Below are positions 15,796-24,271 of a DNA stretch of 30,187 nt, in pieces. The first letter of the stretch is position 1; each line of letters begins with the position of its first letter. A model generated the notes under the pieces. That model did not search any database and had not been told where the DNA came from. It was given only the letters and a program-made list of their open reading frames with translations. This stretch comes from UBA3478 sp046048095 (GTDB lineage: Bacteria; Bacteroidota; Bacteroidia; Flavobacteriales; Flavobacteriaceae), in NCBI GenBank assembly GCA_046048095.1, contig JBJOGS010000074.1, forward strand, positions 1 through 30,187, written 5' to 3'. The position numbers and the translations under genes are program-made.

Positions 15796-16557
15796 GTCAA
15801 AAAACCGACTAACCGCTGCATCAAAAGCCTCGGGTTGTTCGGCATGCAGCCAATGCCCAGCATCCGCAATTGAATGTAATTGGTAGTTTGGAAAGTGCCT
15901 GGCAATCAAAGGCAGGTCTTGATCCAAGATATAATGCGAGTTCAAGCCTCTGATGAATTGGATGTCAGTCGTGCTCGTTCTGTGGGCTTCAAGACCTTGA
16001 GTCACGGTACTTTGATCTTCAATAAACCGCGCAATATTGCAACGGATGCGCAGTTTATTGTTCGATGAACGCTCTAAATTTTTCAGCAAAAAATACCGCA
16101 ATGAAAGACTTTCAACGCGGGGTGCTAAAAAATCTTCAGCGTCTTTGCGTTGCTCAAATTGCTGCTGATCGAGTTGATAGAGGGCCTCTAAAATCTCGGT
16201 GTGTTGAGGTGGGTAGGCCTTGGGTGCGATATCCGCCACAACGACCTTCTCAACACGATTTGGATAGGTGGTGGCTAAAAACATAGCCGTTTTTCCGCCC
16301 ATAGAGTGCCCTAGCAAGTCAAAGGTTTCTATCCCAAAATGATCGGCATAGGCAATGACATCTTCAGCCATCGTAGGATAATCCCATTGATCATGGTGAA
16401 AACTTCTCCCGTGATTTCTCGCATCGATCAGGTGCACTGTTCTTTGGTGCTCACTCCATTTTTTTGCGAAGGTCTTCCAATTGTCTCCGCTGCCTAAGAA
16501 ACCATGAAGAACAAAAAGTGGCTTTCCGCTGCCTATTTGATTAGAGTAAAGCAGCAT
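15790..16557 (-). CDS. Alpha/beta-fold hydrolase, YbfF-like esterase
   Basis: From ATG 16557 the protein has 255 residues and a complete hydrolase core: HGFLG at 18-22 for the oxyanion hole, DARNHGRS at about 46-52, the nucleophile elbow GHSMGG with Ser85, VADIAP at about 107-112 and the catalytic His235 in AGHWLHAEQP. This pattern matches the YbfF/short-chain acyl esterase group. The natural substrate cannot be read from the sequence. The frame extends 24 codons further upstream, but those lie within pdxJ, and the ATG at 16557 shares one base with the pdxJ stop (TAATG), which strongly favours this start and coupled translation. Confidence 0.85.
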   Translation of the reverse strand: MLLYSNQIGSGKPLFVLHGFLGSGDNWKTFAKKWSEHQRTVHLIDARNHGRSFHHDQWDYPTMAEDVIAYADHFGIETFDLLGHSMGGKTAMFLATTYPNRVEKVVVADIAPKAYPPQHTEILEALYQLDQQQFEQRKDAEDFLAPRVESLSLRYFLLKNLERSSNNKLRIRCNIARFIEDQSTVTQGLEAHRTSTTDIQFIRGLNSHYILDQDLPLIARHFPNYQLHSIADAGHWLHAEQPEAFDAAVSRFFDL

Positions 16558-17282
16558 TATGAATTGGCATTTAAATTCGTAAGATAGGCTGAGATCACCT
16601 GCTTCAGGCCCATATTGATCGATTCGCAAATCAACGCATGTCCAATCGAAACTTCTAACAAATCTGGAATTAGTTGTGCAAAGAATGCAGTGTTTTCTAA
16701 AGATAAATCATGTCCAGCATTCAGTCCGAGACCATAGGACTTCGCTTCAAGGGCGGTTGCAATAAAAGGGGCGATGGCTGCTTCGCGATCATGTGCATAA
16801 CCTAGGGCATAGGGCTCTGTGTACAGTTCTATGCGATCAGTTTTGGTTTGGGCGGCATATGCGACCATCTCTGGATCGGCGTTAAGAAAGATAGAAGTGC
16901 GGATGCCTGCTTTTTTAAAGCGTTCGATTACCTCCTTTAAAAAGTGTAGGTGGGTTTTGCAATCCCAACCGGCATTTGAAGTAATAGCGTCCTCAGCATC
17001 GGGTACCAAGGTCACTTGGGTAGGACGTACTTCGAGAACTAGATCTACGAATGACCCAATAGGATTTCCTTCAATGTTGTATTCTGTGGTAATCACGCTT
17101 TTTAGGTCTCTTGCGTCTTGGTATCTAATATGGCGTTCATCGGGCCGCGGATGAATGGTAATCCCTTGCGCGCCAAAAGCCTCTAATGAACGAACGGTGG
17201 CGACGAGATCTGGGTTATTGCCTCCTCTCGCGTTCCGCAAGGTGGCCCATTTATTGATGTTTACGCTAAGTTTTGTAGCCAT
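16557..17282 (-). CDS. pdxJ: Pyridoxine 5'-phosphate synthase PdxJ
   Basis: PdxJ condenses 1-deoxyxylulose 5-phosphate with 3-amino-2-oxopropyl phosphate to form pyridoxine 5'-phosphate, in the DXP-dependent vitamin B6 pathway. The 241-residue TIM barrel opens with LSVNINKWATLRNARGGNNP, has the active-site segment ITIHPRPDERHI (41-52), the EGNP element near 71, QVTLVPDA near 90, RIELYTEPYA and the phosphate-side LNAGHDLSLENT near 190. The length is right for the family. The stop overlaps the next gene's start. An exact -7 box lies about 31 bases upstream. PdxA is not in the window. Confidence 0.96.
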   Translation of the reverse strand: MATKLSVNINKWATLRNARGGNNPDLVATVRSLEAFGAQGITIHPRPDERHIRYQDARDLKSVITTEYNIEGNPIGSFVDLVLEVRPTQVTLVPDAEDAITSNAGWDCKTHLHFLKEVIERFKKAGIRTSIFLNADPEMVAYAAQTKTDRIELYTEPYALGYAHDREAAIAPFIATALEAKSYGLGLNAGHDLSLENTAFFAQLIPDLLEVSIGHALICESINMGLKQVISAYLTNLNANS

Positions 17283-17312
17283 AGTTGCTAATCAGAGTCG
17301 AGAAAAACACTG

Positions 17313-17320
17313 CAAAAATA
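17313..17320 (-). promoter_or_regulatory. Probable -7 promoter element (TATTTTTG) of pdxJ
   Basis: Minus-strand TATTTTTG is an exact TAnnTTTG match and lies 31 bases before the pdxJ ATG. No TTG appears at 19-22 bases upstream; the nearest TTTTG is only 8 bases away. The divergent CBS gene begins about 50 bases to the right, and the 86-base gap must hold both promoters. Confidence 0.4.
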
Positions 17321-17368
17321 GCGAATATCAAAAGGAATAAAGTCTTTTGAATATCCGTAATTTGCACT

Positions 17369-18040
17369 GTGGATTATCAAGATTTCACCTTAGCACAGCT
17401 TCGAAACGACGGGCTTCCATCGTTCGAATTAACTGAGCGCATTGGCGCTTTGAATGCTTTTTTTGAGCAGTCGAACTACTCTCACGTGGCGATTACCCAA
17501 GATGGATGGTTAGTCGGATGCGTTCCGAACGAGGTGCTGACGCCCTTTGAAGCATCCGAGAGTGTTGCAGTGCTTGCTGAAGAATGGCAGCACTTTTCGG
17601 TTCAAGAAAATGCCTATTGGTTAGAGGCGCTTGAGAAGATGCTTTTAGCTGAGGCGGATATCATTCCGGTGGTAGATGAACAGCGCCTGTTTTTGGGCTA
17701 TTACTTACTTGAAGATCTCGAGTTGTTTTTGGCACGCACTCCATTTCTAACTGAAGGCGGAACGGTTATTGTCGTTTCAGTGACCAAAGAAGGATATGCG
17801 CTCAGTCAATTGACCCAAATCGTTGAGTCGACCAACACGCGAATTCTTGGGGTGTTACAAACGGCTGATCATGGTAGTCGAGTCGAAATTACAATGAAAG
17901 TGGTTTCTGAAGCGATCGCCTTATTATTGGCTGAACTTCGACGTTACGATTACCGCATTGAAAGTGCGCTATATGAAGATCTATTCGCTCAGCAATTAAG
18001 GGAGCGATCAGCCTATTTCGAAAAATATTTAAACCCCTAA
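17369..18040 (+). CDS. CBS-pair protein with a C-terminal ACT-like region (AcuB-like)
   Basis: A 223-residue cytoplasmic protein. Two CBS modules fill about residues 3-125 (SHVAITQDGWLVGCV; IIPVVDEQRLFLGYY), a fold that senses adenine nucleotides. Residues about 135-205 (VIVVSVTKEGYALSQLTQIVE, then TRILGVLQ and VEITMKV) look like an ACT-type regulatory fold, as in AcuB-like proteins. The start is GTG 17369; there is no Met nearby in frame. It is the first gene of the plus-strand cluster and ends 6 bases before nadK, a pairing common in flavobacteria, so it may sense adenylate state near NAD(P) metabolism; that link is inference only. There is no catalytic domain. Confidence 0.82.
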   Translation: MDYQDFTLAQLRNDGLPSFELTERIGALNAFFEQSNYSHVAITQDGWLVGCVPNEVLTPFEASESVAVLAEEWQHFSVQENAYWLEALEKMLLAEADIIPVVDEQRLFLGYYLLEDLELFLARTPFLTEGGTVIVVSVTKEGYALSQLTQIVESTNTRILGVLQTADHGSRVEITMKVVSEAIALLLAELRRYDYRIESALYEDLFAQQLRERSAYFEKYLNP

Positions 18041-18046
18041 TGGTCG

Positions 18047-18934
18047 ATGGCTAGAGCGATTGCTTTTTTCGGACTGCAGGTAGAAGCTGAAAACTGCGAC
18101 TTAATAGCGAAGTTGCTGTCTCAGGCTGAGGCCTTGGGTTTTGAGATTCTTATTGAAAAGAACTATCTCGCGCAGCTAGATCAATGCCACCTTTCAAAAC
18201 AGGTAAAATCGTTTGAGTCCAAAGAGGATCTCGATGATGAAGTCGCTTTAATGGTGAGTTTAGGTGGCGACGGAACCATGTTGCGCGCCGTGACCTTTAT
18301 CGGTCAAAAAGGCATACCTCTGGTAGGAGTAAATACGGGTCGCCTTGGCTTCTTATCACTGTTATCGACTCATGATGCACAAAAGCTATTCGAACGCTTT
18401 GTGTCTGGAAATTACCGCTTAGAAGAGCGTCAATTATTAGAGCTCACTTTAGTAGGGGATGAAACTTTATTTGGTGGAGCGAATTACGCCTTGAATGAGG
18501 TGGCCGTGAGTCGCAAAGACACCACAAGTATGATTACAATCGAAGCGTGGCTCGACGACGTCTATCTCACGACTTATTGGGCGGACGGGCTGCTGGTGGC
18601 GACCCCGACCGGTTCGACGGGTTATTCGTTGAGTTGCGGAGGTCCGGTACTTACGCCAGATGCCAAGTCTCTGGTCATTACTCCGGTGGCGCCGCATCAC
18701 CTCAATGCGCGCCCCTTAGTCGTTGACGATGCTACCACCATTCGATTAAAAGTAGATTCGAGAGAACCCTTTCACTTGGTTTCTATGGATTCGCGCATAG
18801 AAACCGTGGCAAACGGGGTAGAGCTGCGCATCAAAAAGGCAGACTTTACCTTGAAAACCATCGCTTTTGAAGAAGATCACTTCTTTCAAACCTTGCGCAC
18901 GAAATTGCTTTGGGGCGAAGACAAGAGAAACTGA
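18047..18934 (+). CDS. nadK: NAD kinase
   Basis: Phosphorylates NAD to NADP, setting the pool of reducing power for biosynthesis. The 295-residue protein has the family core: LGGDGTMLRA with the catalytic Asp75 in GGDGT (73-77), NTGRLGFLS (96-104), NEVAVSRKDTTSM near residue 150, and TPTGSTGYSLSCGGP near 186, followed by APHHLNARPLV. The N-terminal part is more variable, as usual. ATG 18047 lies 6 bases after the CBS gene stop. The next gene starts 8 bases after the nadK stop, so they share one message. Confidence 0.96.
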   Translation: MARAIAFFGLQVEAENCDLIAKLLSQAEALGFEILIEKNYLAQLDQCHLSKQVKSFESKEDLDDEVALMVSLGGDGTMLRAVTFIGQKGIPLVGVNTGRLGFLSLLSTHDAQKLFERFVSGNYRLEERQLLELTLVGDETLFGGANYALNEVAVSRKDTTSMITIEAWLDDVYLTTYWADGLLVATPTGSTGYSLSCGGPVLTPDAKSLVITPVAPHHLNARPLVVDDATTIRLKVDSREPFHLVSMDSRIETVANGVELRIKKADFTLKTIAFEEDHFFQTLRTKLLWGEDKRN

Positions 18935-18942
18935 ATTCATAA

Positions 18943-19557
18943 ATGAAGGCGATCTTAATCAAATTTATCGGCTTGTTTCTTGTTGGCATGCAACTGTTAC
19001 AGGCCCAAAATGTGTTTAATCGGATAGAGCTTGGTTTAAGCGCGCAGGGAGTTTCTGAATATGTAGACCTCAATGAGTCATCGACAGAAGTGCTCACTAA
19101 TTTGGCATTTCATCCGGCGCTAGTGGTGCGATACAATTTGCCTTACCGCTTCGCTATTCGGGCGATGTACGCTTCGTTAAGTCGAAGTGTTACCCAGGCT
19201 TTAGACGAGGGTGTAATTGGGTTGCAAGAGCGCGGGTATTTCGCAATGATCGGAGAGTTCCATTTCAATGATTTTAACAGTTATCGATCAAGAGTTCCGG
19301 TCACTCCTTATTTGGGTATAGGCCTTTCAGGACTTTTAAGAGAACTGCCTGAAAGTACCTACTCAATGGTAGAATTTTCAAAGCTCAATTATGCAGCAAC
19401 CATGAGTTTCGGAGCGAAAATGAAACTCAATAGAATCGTGTTGGCCTCAGAGTTGGCTTCTGGAATTCGATTAGGGACAAAAGAGAAATCTCTGCTGAAA
19501 GACTGGTATGTGTTTCCTAATTTCACAATAACCTATACCTTTGGCCCCAACTTTTGA
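18943..19557 (+). CDS. Small outer-membrane beta-barrel protein, DUF6089-like
   Basis: A 204-residue exported protein. It begins with a signal peptide (MKAILIKFIGLFLVGMQLL, cut likely after LQAQ) and then alternates short amphipathic strands: NRIELGLSAQ, HPALVVRYNL, FAIRAMYAS, YFAMIGEFHFNDF, TPYLGIGLSG, YAATMSFGAKM, FTITYTFGP. The end in TYTFGPNF fits an outer-membrane barrel. Flavobacteria commonly carry a DUF6089-type barrel gene at this spot between nadK and uppS, and the segment FHFNDF...VTPYLGIG recalls that family, so I lean on position as well as pattern. No enzymatic motif is visible. Function unknown; a role in envelope assembly is suggested only by the neighbours. Confidence 0.7.
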   Translation: MKAILIKFIGLFLVGMQLLQAQNVFNRIELGLSAQGVSEYVDLNESSTEVLTNLAFHPALVVRYNLPYRFAIRAMYASLSRSVTQALDEGVIGLQERGYFAMIGEFHFNDFNSYRSRVPVTPYLGIGLSGLLRELPESTYSMVEFSKLNYAATMSFGAKMKLNRIVLASELASGIRLGTKEKSLLKDWYVFPNFTITYTFGPNF

Positions 19558-19587
19558 AGCGCTAACGAGCTTAATTCCTAACCGTGC

Positions 19588-20334
19588 ATGAGTACTTCGC
19601 CAAATCATAATCTTCCTGAGCACCTTGCTATCATTATGGATGGCAATGGAAGATGGGCCAAGCAGCATGGCAAACCAAGAGCCTTTGGGCATGAGGCAGG
19701 CTTTAGGGCGGTTAGAGAAATTGTTGAGGCCTGTGCGAAAAGAGAGATCCCATTTTTGACACTGTATACTTTTTCTACTGAAAACTGGCTTAGGCCAAAA
19801 AAAGAGGTAGATATATTGATGCGCATCTTATTGAGTGCGCTCAAGTCTGAGTTGGCAACAATGATGAAGCATAATATTCGCATGCAAACGGTCGGAGGAA
19901 TCGCCACTCTTCCATCAATTATTCTCGATGAGTTGCAACGCGTAGTGAATGAAACCTCAAAAAATGATGGCATGGTACTCACCTTAGCCTTGAGTTATGG
20001 AGGGCGCGAAGAACTTGTGACGATGACTCGAAATTTGGCTGAAAAAGTTAAAAATGGCTTAATTCAGCCTGAGGATATCGATGCGTCGCTGGTAAATGAG
20101 CATCTTTACACGGCCGATTTACCCGATGTTGACTTGCTTATTCGAACAAGTGGCGAGCGTCGCATAAGTAATTTTTTACTTTGGCAAAGTGCTTATGCAG
20201 AGCTTTATTTCACTGAGCGCTACTGGCCTGAATTTAAAGAGGAGCATCTTGTAGAGGCATTAATGGACTACCAAAACAGAGAACGTCGATTTGGAAAGAC
20301 TAGCGAACAGCTTGAGCACACACCTAACGTTTAG
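19588..20334 (+). CDS. uppS: Isoprenyl transferase, undecaprenyl diphosphate synthase (UppS)
   Basis: Builds the C55 lipid carrier for peptidoglycan and other surface polymers by adding isopentenyl units to farnesyl diphosphate in cis. The 248-residue protein has the complete cis-prenyltransferase set: IMDGNGRWAK with catalytic Asp18, the H-x-x-G element GHEAGF, TLYTFSTENWLRP, LALSYGGREEL and the substrate-binding RTSGERRISNFLLWQ followed by AELYF. Length is normal. It stands just upstream of bamA, whose likely start lies inside the uppS end, so the two envelope genes are translated together. Confidence 0.96.
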   Translation: MSTSPNHNLPEHLAIIMDGNGRWAKQHGKPRAFGHEAGFRAVREIVEACAKREIPFLTLYTFSTENWLRPKKEVDILMRILLSALKSELATMMKHNIRMQTVGGIATLPSIILDELQRVVNETSKNDGMVLTLALSYGGREELVTMTRNLAEKVKNGLIQPEDIDASLVNEHLYTADLPDVDLLIRTSGERRISNFLLWQSAYAELYFTERYWPEFKEEHLVEALMDYQNRERRFGKTSEQLEHTPNV

Positions 20335-22948
20335 GAGGCTTAGTATCCTTGCCCTGATCTTCATAGGTGCGACCGCTACTTTACAAAGTCAAAGCACCGC
20401 TCAAGTACAAGGAGCACAGCGTCCGCCAACATACATTATTGGAGAGGTTCGAGTGACCGGACTCGAAAGTTATAACGAGCAAACCGTGAAGAGCTTTTCA
20501 GGATTCAGAGAAGGTCAGTTTTTGACGGTTCCGAGTGAAGAGGTCAGTGCGAGCATTAAGAAACTTTGGAATCTTGAGTTGTTTAGTGATGTTGCACTGT
20601 ATTATACCGACATACGCAACGACTCTATTTTTTTAGAACTTTCTGTCGTAGAGCGTCCAACGCTGAACAACGTCACCTTTTACGGGGTAAAGAGCAATAA
20701 AATAGAAGGTTTGATCGATGATACTGATCTCAAAAAAGGCAAGAAGATTACTGAGAGCCTTATTGAGAACACGAAGAACTATCTAGAGAAAACCTATAGA
20801 GAAAAGGGATACCTCAATACTAAAGTAACCATTGCTACTAAAGTAGATACCACCGTCACCAATTCTCGAGACATGGTGATTAACGTGAATAAAGGGAGCA
20901 AGGTAAAAGTGGCCGAAATCAATTTTGAAGGGATCCAGGCTCTAAAGGATAAAGTGCTCAAGAAGGCACTTAAAAACACGAAAGAAAAGCAGGCGTATCG
21001 CTTTTGGAAAAAGTCAAAATACATTGCTTCAGACTTTGAAGAAGACTTAGAAAAACTGGTAGACGCCTATGCCGAGCGCGGATATCGCGATGCGCGAGTC
21101 TTGTCTGATTCTGTGTATACCATCGACGATGAACGCATAGGTATTCATATTGCACTAGAAGAAGGAAATAAATACTACTTCGGAGACATTGATTTTGTAG
21201 GAAATTCTGTTTACGATGACGATGTTTTAGCCTCGGTATTGGGGATCGAAAAAGGAGACACCTACAACGGCGTACTACTCAAAAAGCGCATCGCTGATAC
21301 GAGCAAGCCAGACGGAGAGGACATTACTAATCTCTATCAAAATAACGGGTATTTATTTTCGAGCATTAACCCCGTTGAGGTTTCTGCTCAGAACGACACC
21401 ATTAATTTTGAGATTCGAATTATAGAAGGTAAAGAGACCTTTTTGAATCATGTTGAAGTCGTAGGTAATGATAAGACGAATGACCACGTGATTTACCGAG
21501 AGCTGCGTACGAAGCCCGGTCAACAATACAGTAAAGACAATATCGTCCGCACGATTCGCGAATTGGGTCAATTGGGATTTTTTGATCCCGAACAAATTTC
21601 TCCGGATGTAGTGAATCCTGATCCGAATGCTGGAACAGTTGACCTGAACTATTCTCTTGTCGAAGCAGGATCAAGTCAAATCGAACTTCAAGGAGGAGTA
21701 GGAGGGGGTGGTTTTATAGGTACCCTAGGACTTTCGTTCAACAACTTCTCGATGCGGAATATATTCGATAAGACCGCGTACAAACCGGTTCCAATGGGAG
21801 ACGGACAGACTTTTGCCCTTCGACTTCAGGCCAGTAGAACCTTTCGGGTGTATAGTTTGAACTTTGCTGAGCCCTGGCTTGGAGGTCAGAAGCCCGTGCG
21901 ATTTAACGTTTCGTTGCAGCAGACGCAACAGTTTGCTTCTCAATTTCGAAACGGCCGCTTTGACGTGGATAAATCGAGAGGGTTTGGCATTATAGGACTG
22001 ACCACCGGACTTTCTAAGCGCGTGCAATGGCCTGACGATTTCTTCGTGGTGTCGCACGCCTTGAGCTTTCAGAATTATAACTTTCAGAATTATAACCTCG
22101 GATTGTTCAACTTCGGAAATGGAAGTTCAAACTCTTTCTCATACAGCTTTGGACTACAGCGCAGTTCGCAGGGTCCTAGCCGAATCTTTCCGCTTACTGG
22201 ATCAAATTTCGAGCTGACGGTACGCGTGACTCCTCCGTTTTCGGCCTTTTCAAATAAAGACTTCGGCGCACTCAGAGATGAAATAGCCGATGTAACGCGA
22301 CAGCTCTTAGATGAAGGCATTGATGGCCCTAATTACAACGAGCTTAGTCAAGACCTTGAAGCCTTAGAAGAAGAGCGGTTTAAGTTGCTCGAATTTTATA
22401 AAGTCAAGTTTAAAGGCGATTGGTACACTCGTCTTGTCGACAAATTGGTGCTTCGAACTAACGCTGAATTTGGTTTTCTTGGGGCCTACAACAACGAGAT
22501 CGGAAACGTGCCGTTTGAGCGTTTTTACGTCGGGGGCGACGGGCTTGGAAACTTCACTCTTGATGGAAGAGAGAATATTCAGCTCAGAGGGTACGAAAAC
22601 AGTTCGATCACCCCCTATACCATTAATCCGATTAGTGGCAGTCAAGAGCAAGACGGGGGAGCTATTTACAACAAATTTTCACTAGAACTTCGCTACCCAG
22701 TGACTCTTAAGCCTTCGGCCTCGGTATATACTTTGGCATTTTTAGAGGCAGGAAACGCCTTTACCGATTTTAAAACATTCAATCCATTTCAGTTGAAGCG
22801 CTCGGCCGGCCTAGGTGTTCGTATATTTATGCCTGCTTTTGGTCTGCTCGGAATCGATTTCGGTTACGGATTTGACACTGACGCGATTCCCGGATCTAAG
22901 GGTCCGAGTGGTTGGCAGACGCATTTTATCATAGGTCAGCAATTCTAA
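20312..22948 (+). CDS. bamA: BamA, outer-membrane protein assembly factor (Omp85)
   Basis: BamA folds and inserts beta-barrel proteins into the outer membrane. After a signal peptide (RRLSILALIFIGATATL, cut likely near LQSQS) come POTRA repeats to about residue 430 (IGEVRVTGLESYNEQTVKSF; KVAEINFEGIQALKDKVLKKA; YFGDIDFVGNSVYDDDVLASV; FLNHVEVVGNDKTNDHVIYRE) and a C-terminal barrel with the loop-6 motif LRGYE and terminal Phe (IIGQQF). A charged helical insert (FGALRDEIADVTRQLLDEG onward) lies in the barrel. The start is unclear: TTG 20312 (878 residues) gives the better signal peptide; TTG 20291 is also possible. Both overlap uppS. A 15-base tandem duplication sits in the barrel. Confidence 0.95.
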   Translation: MSTHLTFRRLSILALIFIGATATLQSQSTAQVQGAQRPPTYIIGEVRVTGLESYNEQTVKSFSGFREGQFLTVPSEEVSASIKKLWNLELFSDVALYYTDIRNDSIFLELSVVERPTLNNVTFYGVKSNKIEGLIDDTDLKKGKKITESLIENTKNYLEKTYREKGYLNTKVTIATKVDTTVTNSRDMVINVNKGSKVKVAEINFEGIQALKDKVLKKALKNTKEKQAYRFWKKSKYIASDFEEDLEKLVDAYAERGYRDARVLSDSVYTIDDERIGIHIALEEGNKYYFGDIDFVGNSVYDDDVLASVLGIEKGDTYNGVLLKKRIADTSKPDGEDITNLYQNNGYLFSSINPVEVSAQNDTINFEIRIIEGKETFLNHVEVVGNDKTNDHVIYRELRTKPGQQYSKDNIVRTIRELGQLGFFDPEQISPDVVNPDPNAGTVDLNYSLVEAGSSQIELQGGVGGGGFIGTLGLSFNNFSMRNIFDKTAYKPVPMGDGQTFALRLQASRTFRVYSLNFAEPWLGGQKPVRFNVSLQQTQQFASQFRNGRFDVDKSRGFGIIGLTTGLSKRVQWPDDFFVVSHALSFQNYNFQNYNLGLFNFGNGSSNSFSYSFGLQRSSQGPSRIFPLTGSNFELTVRVTPPFSAFSNKDFGALRDEIADVTRQLLDEGIDGPNYNELSQDLEALEEERFKLLEFYKVKFKGDWYTRLVDKLVLRTNAEFGFLGAYNNEIGNVPFERFYVGGDGLGNFTLDGRENIQLRGYENSSITPYTINPISGSQEQDGGAIYNKFSLELRYPVTLKPSASVYTLAFLEAGNAFTDFKTFNPFQLKRSAGLGVRIFMPAFGLLGIDFGYGFDTDAIPGSKGPSGWQTHFIIGQQF
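22067..22096 (+). repeat. In-frame 15-base tandem duplication in bamA
   Basis: TTTCAGAATTATAAC occurs twice back to back with no mismatch, encoding FQNYN-FQNYN. The identity at synonymous positions points to a recent duplication rather than selection for similar peptides. It lies in a barrel strand or loop before LGLFNFGNG. Confidence 0.9.
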
Positions 22949-23715
22949 TGCGATTCGCTTTTCTTTTCTTTGTTTTGATCGTCACTTGCCATAAGCTTGA
23001 TGCTCAGCGAGCTACACGCGTCGGGTATATTGACACCGAATACATTTTATCAAAAATCGCCTCGTACAATGAGATGCGCGCTCGTATTCAGCTTCAGGCA
23101 CAGCAATGGACTGCAGAGATTGATTCGATGCAGCAGCAAATTGAACGCCAAAAGCGTGAATTCGTTACACAACGTGTGTTGCTTCCGCTTTCGGTGATCG
23201 AAGATCGCGAGAGAACGTTAGCCGCACTAGAACAGCGACTTTATCAATACCAACAAGACCGATTTGGTCCGAACGGAGATTTCATTACCCAAGAAATGAC
23301 CGTAGTTCGACCATTGCAAAACTTGATTTTTGAAGCCGCGCAAGAAATCGCTGCGATTCGAAAATTTGATCTCATTTTAGATAAATCTTCAGAACTTGTT
23401 TTTCTCTATGCCGATCAGCAATTTGATCTTAGTGATCAAATTTTACTCTTATTAGAACGAGATTATGAGGTGAAGATGACTGGTGTCGAGGGCGAGACCG
23501 CAGAAAGAGTGGTGAGTCAAGACAACAGTATACGCAGGCCTTCTGCTGTCGAAAATGACGAAGAACGAAAAAAGGCTTTAGATCGTCTAGAAAGTGAGCG
23601 AGAGCAGCGCAGAAAGGCCTATATTAGCAAGCGCGAAGAAGTTTTGAAGGCTCGGGCTGCCCGAGAGAAAGAAATGGAAGCACAGAAAATGAAAAACAAC
23701 GACTCAATTAAATGA
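22948..23715 (+). CDS. OmpH/Skp-family periplasmic chaperone with long charged tail
   Basis: From ATG 22948 the protein has 255 residues: a signal peptide (MRFAFLFFVLIVTCHKLDAQ), the OmpH core opening RVGYIDTEYILSKIASYNEM, a long coiled coil (about residues 40-115) and the closing part FDLILDKSSELVFLYADQQFDLSDQI. Skp-like chaperones hold unfolded outer-membrane proteins on their way to BamA. The C-terminal 60 or so residues are very rich in Glu, Lys and Arg (ERKKALDRLESEREQRRKA), longer than usual for the family. The ATG shares one base with the bamA stop (TAATG); the frame runs 12 codons further into bamA but without a signal peptide at its start. The end overlaps the second ompH by 4 bases. 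Confidence 0.9.
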   Translation: MRFAFLFFVLIVTCHKLDAQRATRVGYIDTEYILSKIASYNEMRARIQLQAQQWTAEIDSMQQQIERQKREFVTQRVLLPLSVIEDRERTLAALEQRLYQYQQDRFGPNGDFITQEMTVVRPLQNLIFEAAQEIAAIRKFDLILDKSSELVFLYADQQFDLSDQILLLLERDYEVKMTGVEGETAERVVSQDNSIRRPSAVENDEERKKALDRLESEREQRRKAYISKREEVLKARAAREKEMEAQKMKNNDSIK

Positions 23716-24227
23716 ATCTAAACACCATGAAACAGTATTTATTCGCAATCGTAGCATTGATTTCAGTATCAACAGCGACTTATGCACAGTCTAAAGTGGC
23801 GCACATTAATGTGCAGCAGCTTCTAATGGATATGCCTGAGATGAAGGCTGCCCAAGAGGAGTTAAAGAAGCTTGAAGCTACCTATCGCGCTGATATTGAA
23901 TCGTCGGTCGCTGAACTTCAGAAGAAGTTAGTGACGTATCAGAACGAGGCAGCCTCTAAAACCGCTGAAGAAAACAAAGCGCGAGCTGATGAACTTCAAG
24001 GAGCCGAGCGAAATATCGCTAATGCTGAACAGGCGGCAATGGGTGAATTGCAGCGTAAGCAACAAGACCTATTTGCTCCTATCTCTGATAAGGCGAAGGC
24101 GGCCATTGAAAAGGTAGCCAAGACCCAAGGATTTGACTATGTCATGGACGCTAGTCCAGGATCGGGCTTGATCGTATTTACAGGTAAAGATCTCATGGCT
24201 GACGTCAAGAAAGAATTAGGATTCTAA
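23712..24227 (+). CDS. OmpH/Skp-family periplasmic chaperone
   Basis: A 171-residue periplasmic protein, closer to the standard Skp size than its neighbour. The signal peptide MKQYLFAIVALISVSTATYA is followed by KVAHINVQQLLMDMPEMKAAQEEL, a long Ala/Glu/Lys/Gln coiled coil (about residues 50-115) and the end QGFDYVMDASPGSGLIVFTG. It should act with the first OmpH protein to pass clients to BamA. ATG 23712 overlaps the preceding stop (ATGA); ATG 23727 would give a cleaner signal peptide and is a real alternative. The gene closes the outer-membrane assembly part of the cluster and is followed by a strong terminator. Confidence 0.92.
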   Translation: MNLNTMKQYLFAIVALISVSTATYAQSKVAHINVQQLLMDMPEMKAAQEELKKLEATYRADIESSVAELQKKLVTYQNEAASKTAEENKARADELQGAERNIANAEQAAMGELQRKQQDLFAPISDKAKAAIEKVAKTQGFDYVMDASPGSGLIVFTGKDLMADVKKELGF

Positions 24228-24246
24228 GAGGACAAAAATGTATTTT

Positions 24247-24271
24247 AAACCGCCTATAGGGCGGTTTTTTT
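24247..24271 (+). terminator. Rho-independent terminator after ompH, directly ahead of murI
   Basis: AAACCGCC (24247-24254) pairs with GGCGGTTT (24260-24267) around a 5-base loop, and seven T (24265-24271) follow. It lies 20 bases after the ompH stop. The last T touches the first possible ATG of murI, so murI has no room for its own promoter downstream of it. Confidence 0.82.

Noticed and set aside
16558..16629. Upstream extension of the alpha/beta hydrolase by 24 codons
   Set aside because: It lies wholly within pdxJ, and ATG 16557 forms a TAATG junction with the pdxJ stop and starts the protein just before the hydrolase core.
20333..20338. AGGAGG just after the uppS stop, looking like a Shine-Dalgarno site for bamA
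   Set aside because: No usable in-frame start follows at a proper distance (ATC, then CTG at 15 bases). In the bamA frame it encodes Arg-Arg of the signal peptide, and genes here do not use Shine-Dalgarno sites elsewhere.
24228..24271. Riboswitch or attenuator with alternative folds ahead of murI
   Set aside because: Only one simple hairpin with a T-run is visible. There is no room for an aptamer or a competing fold within the 44 bases, so a plain terminator is the better call.
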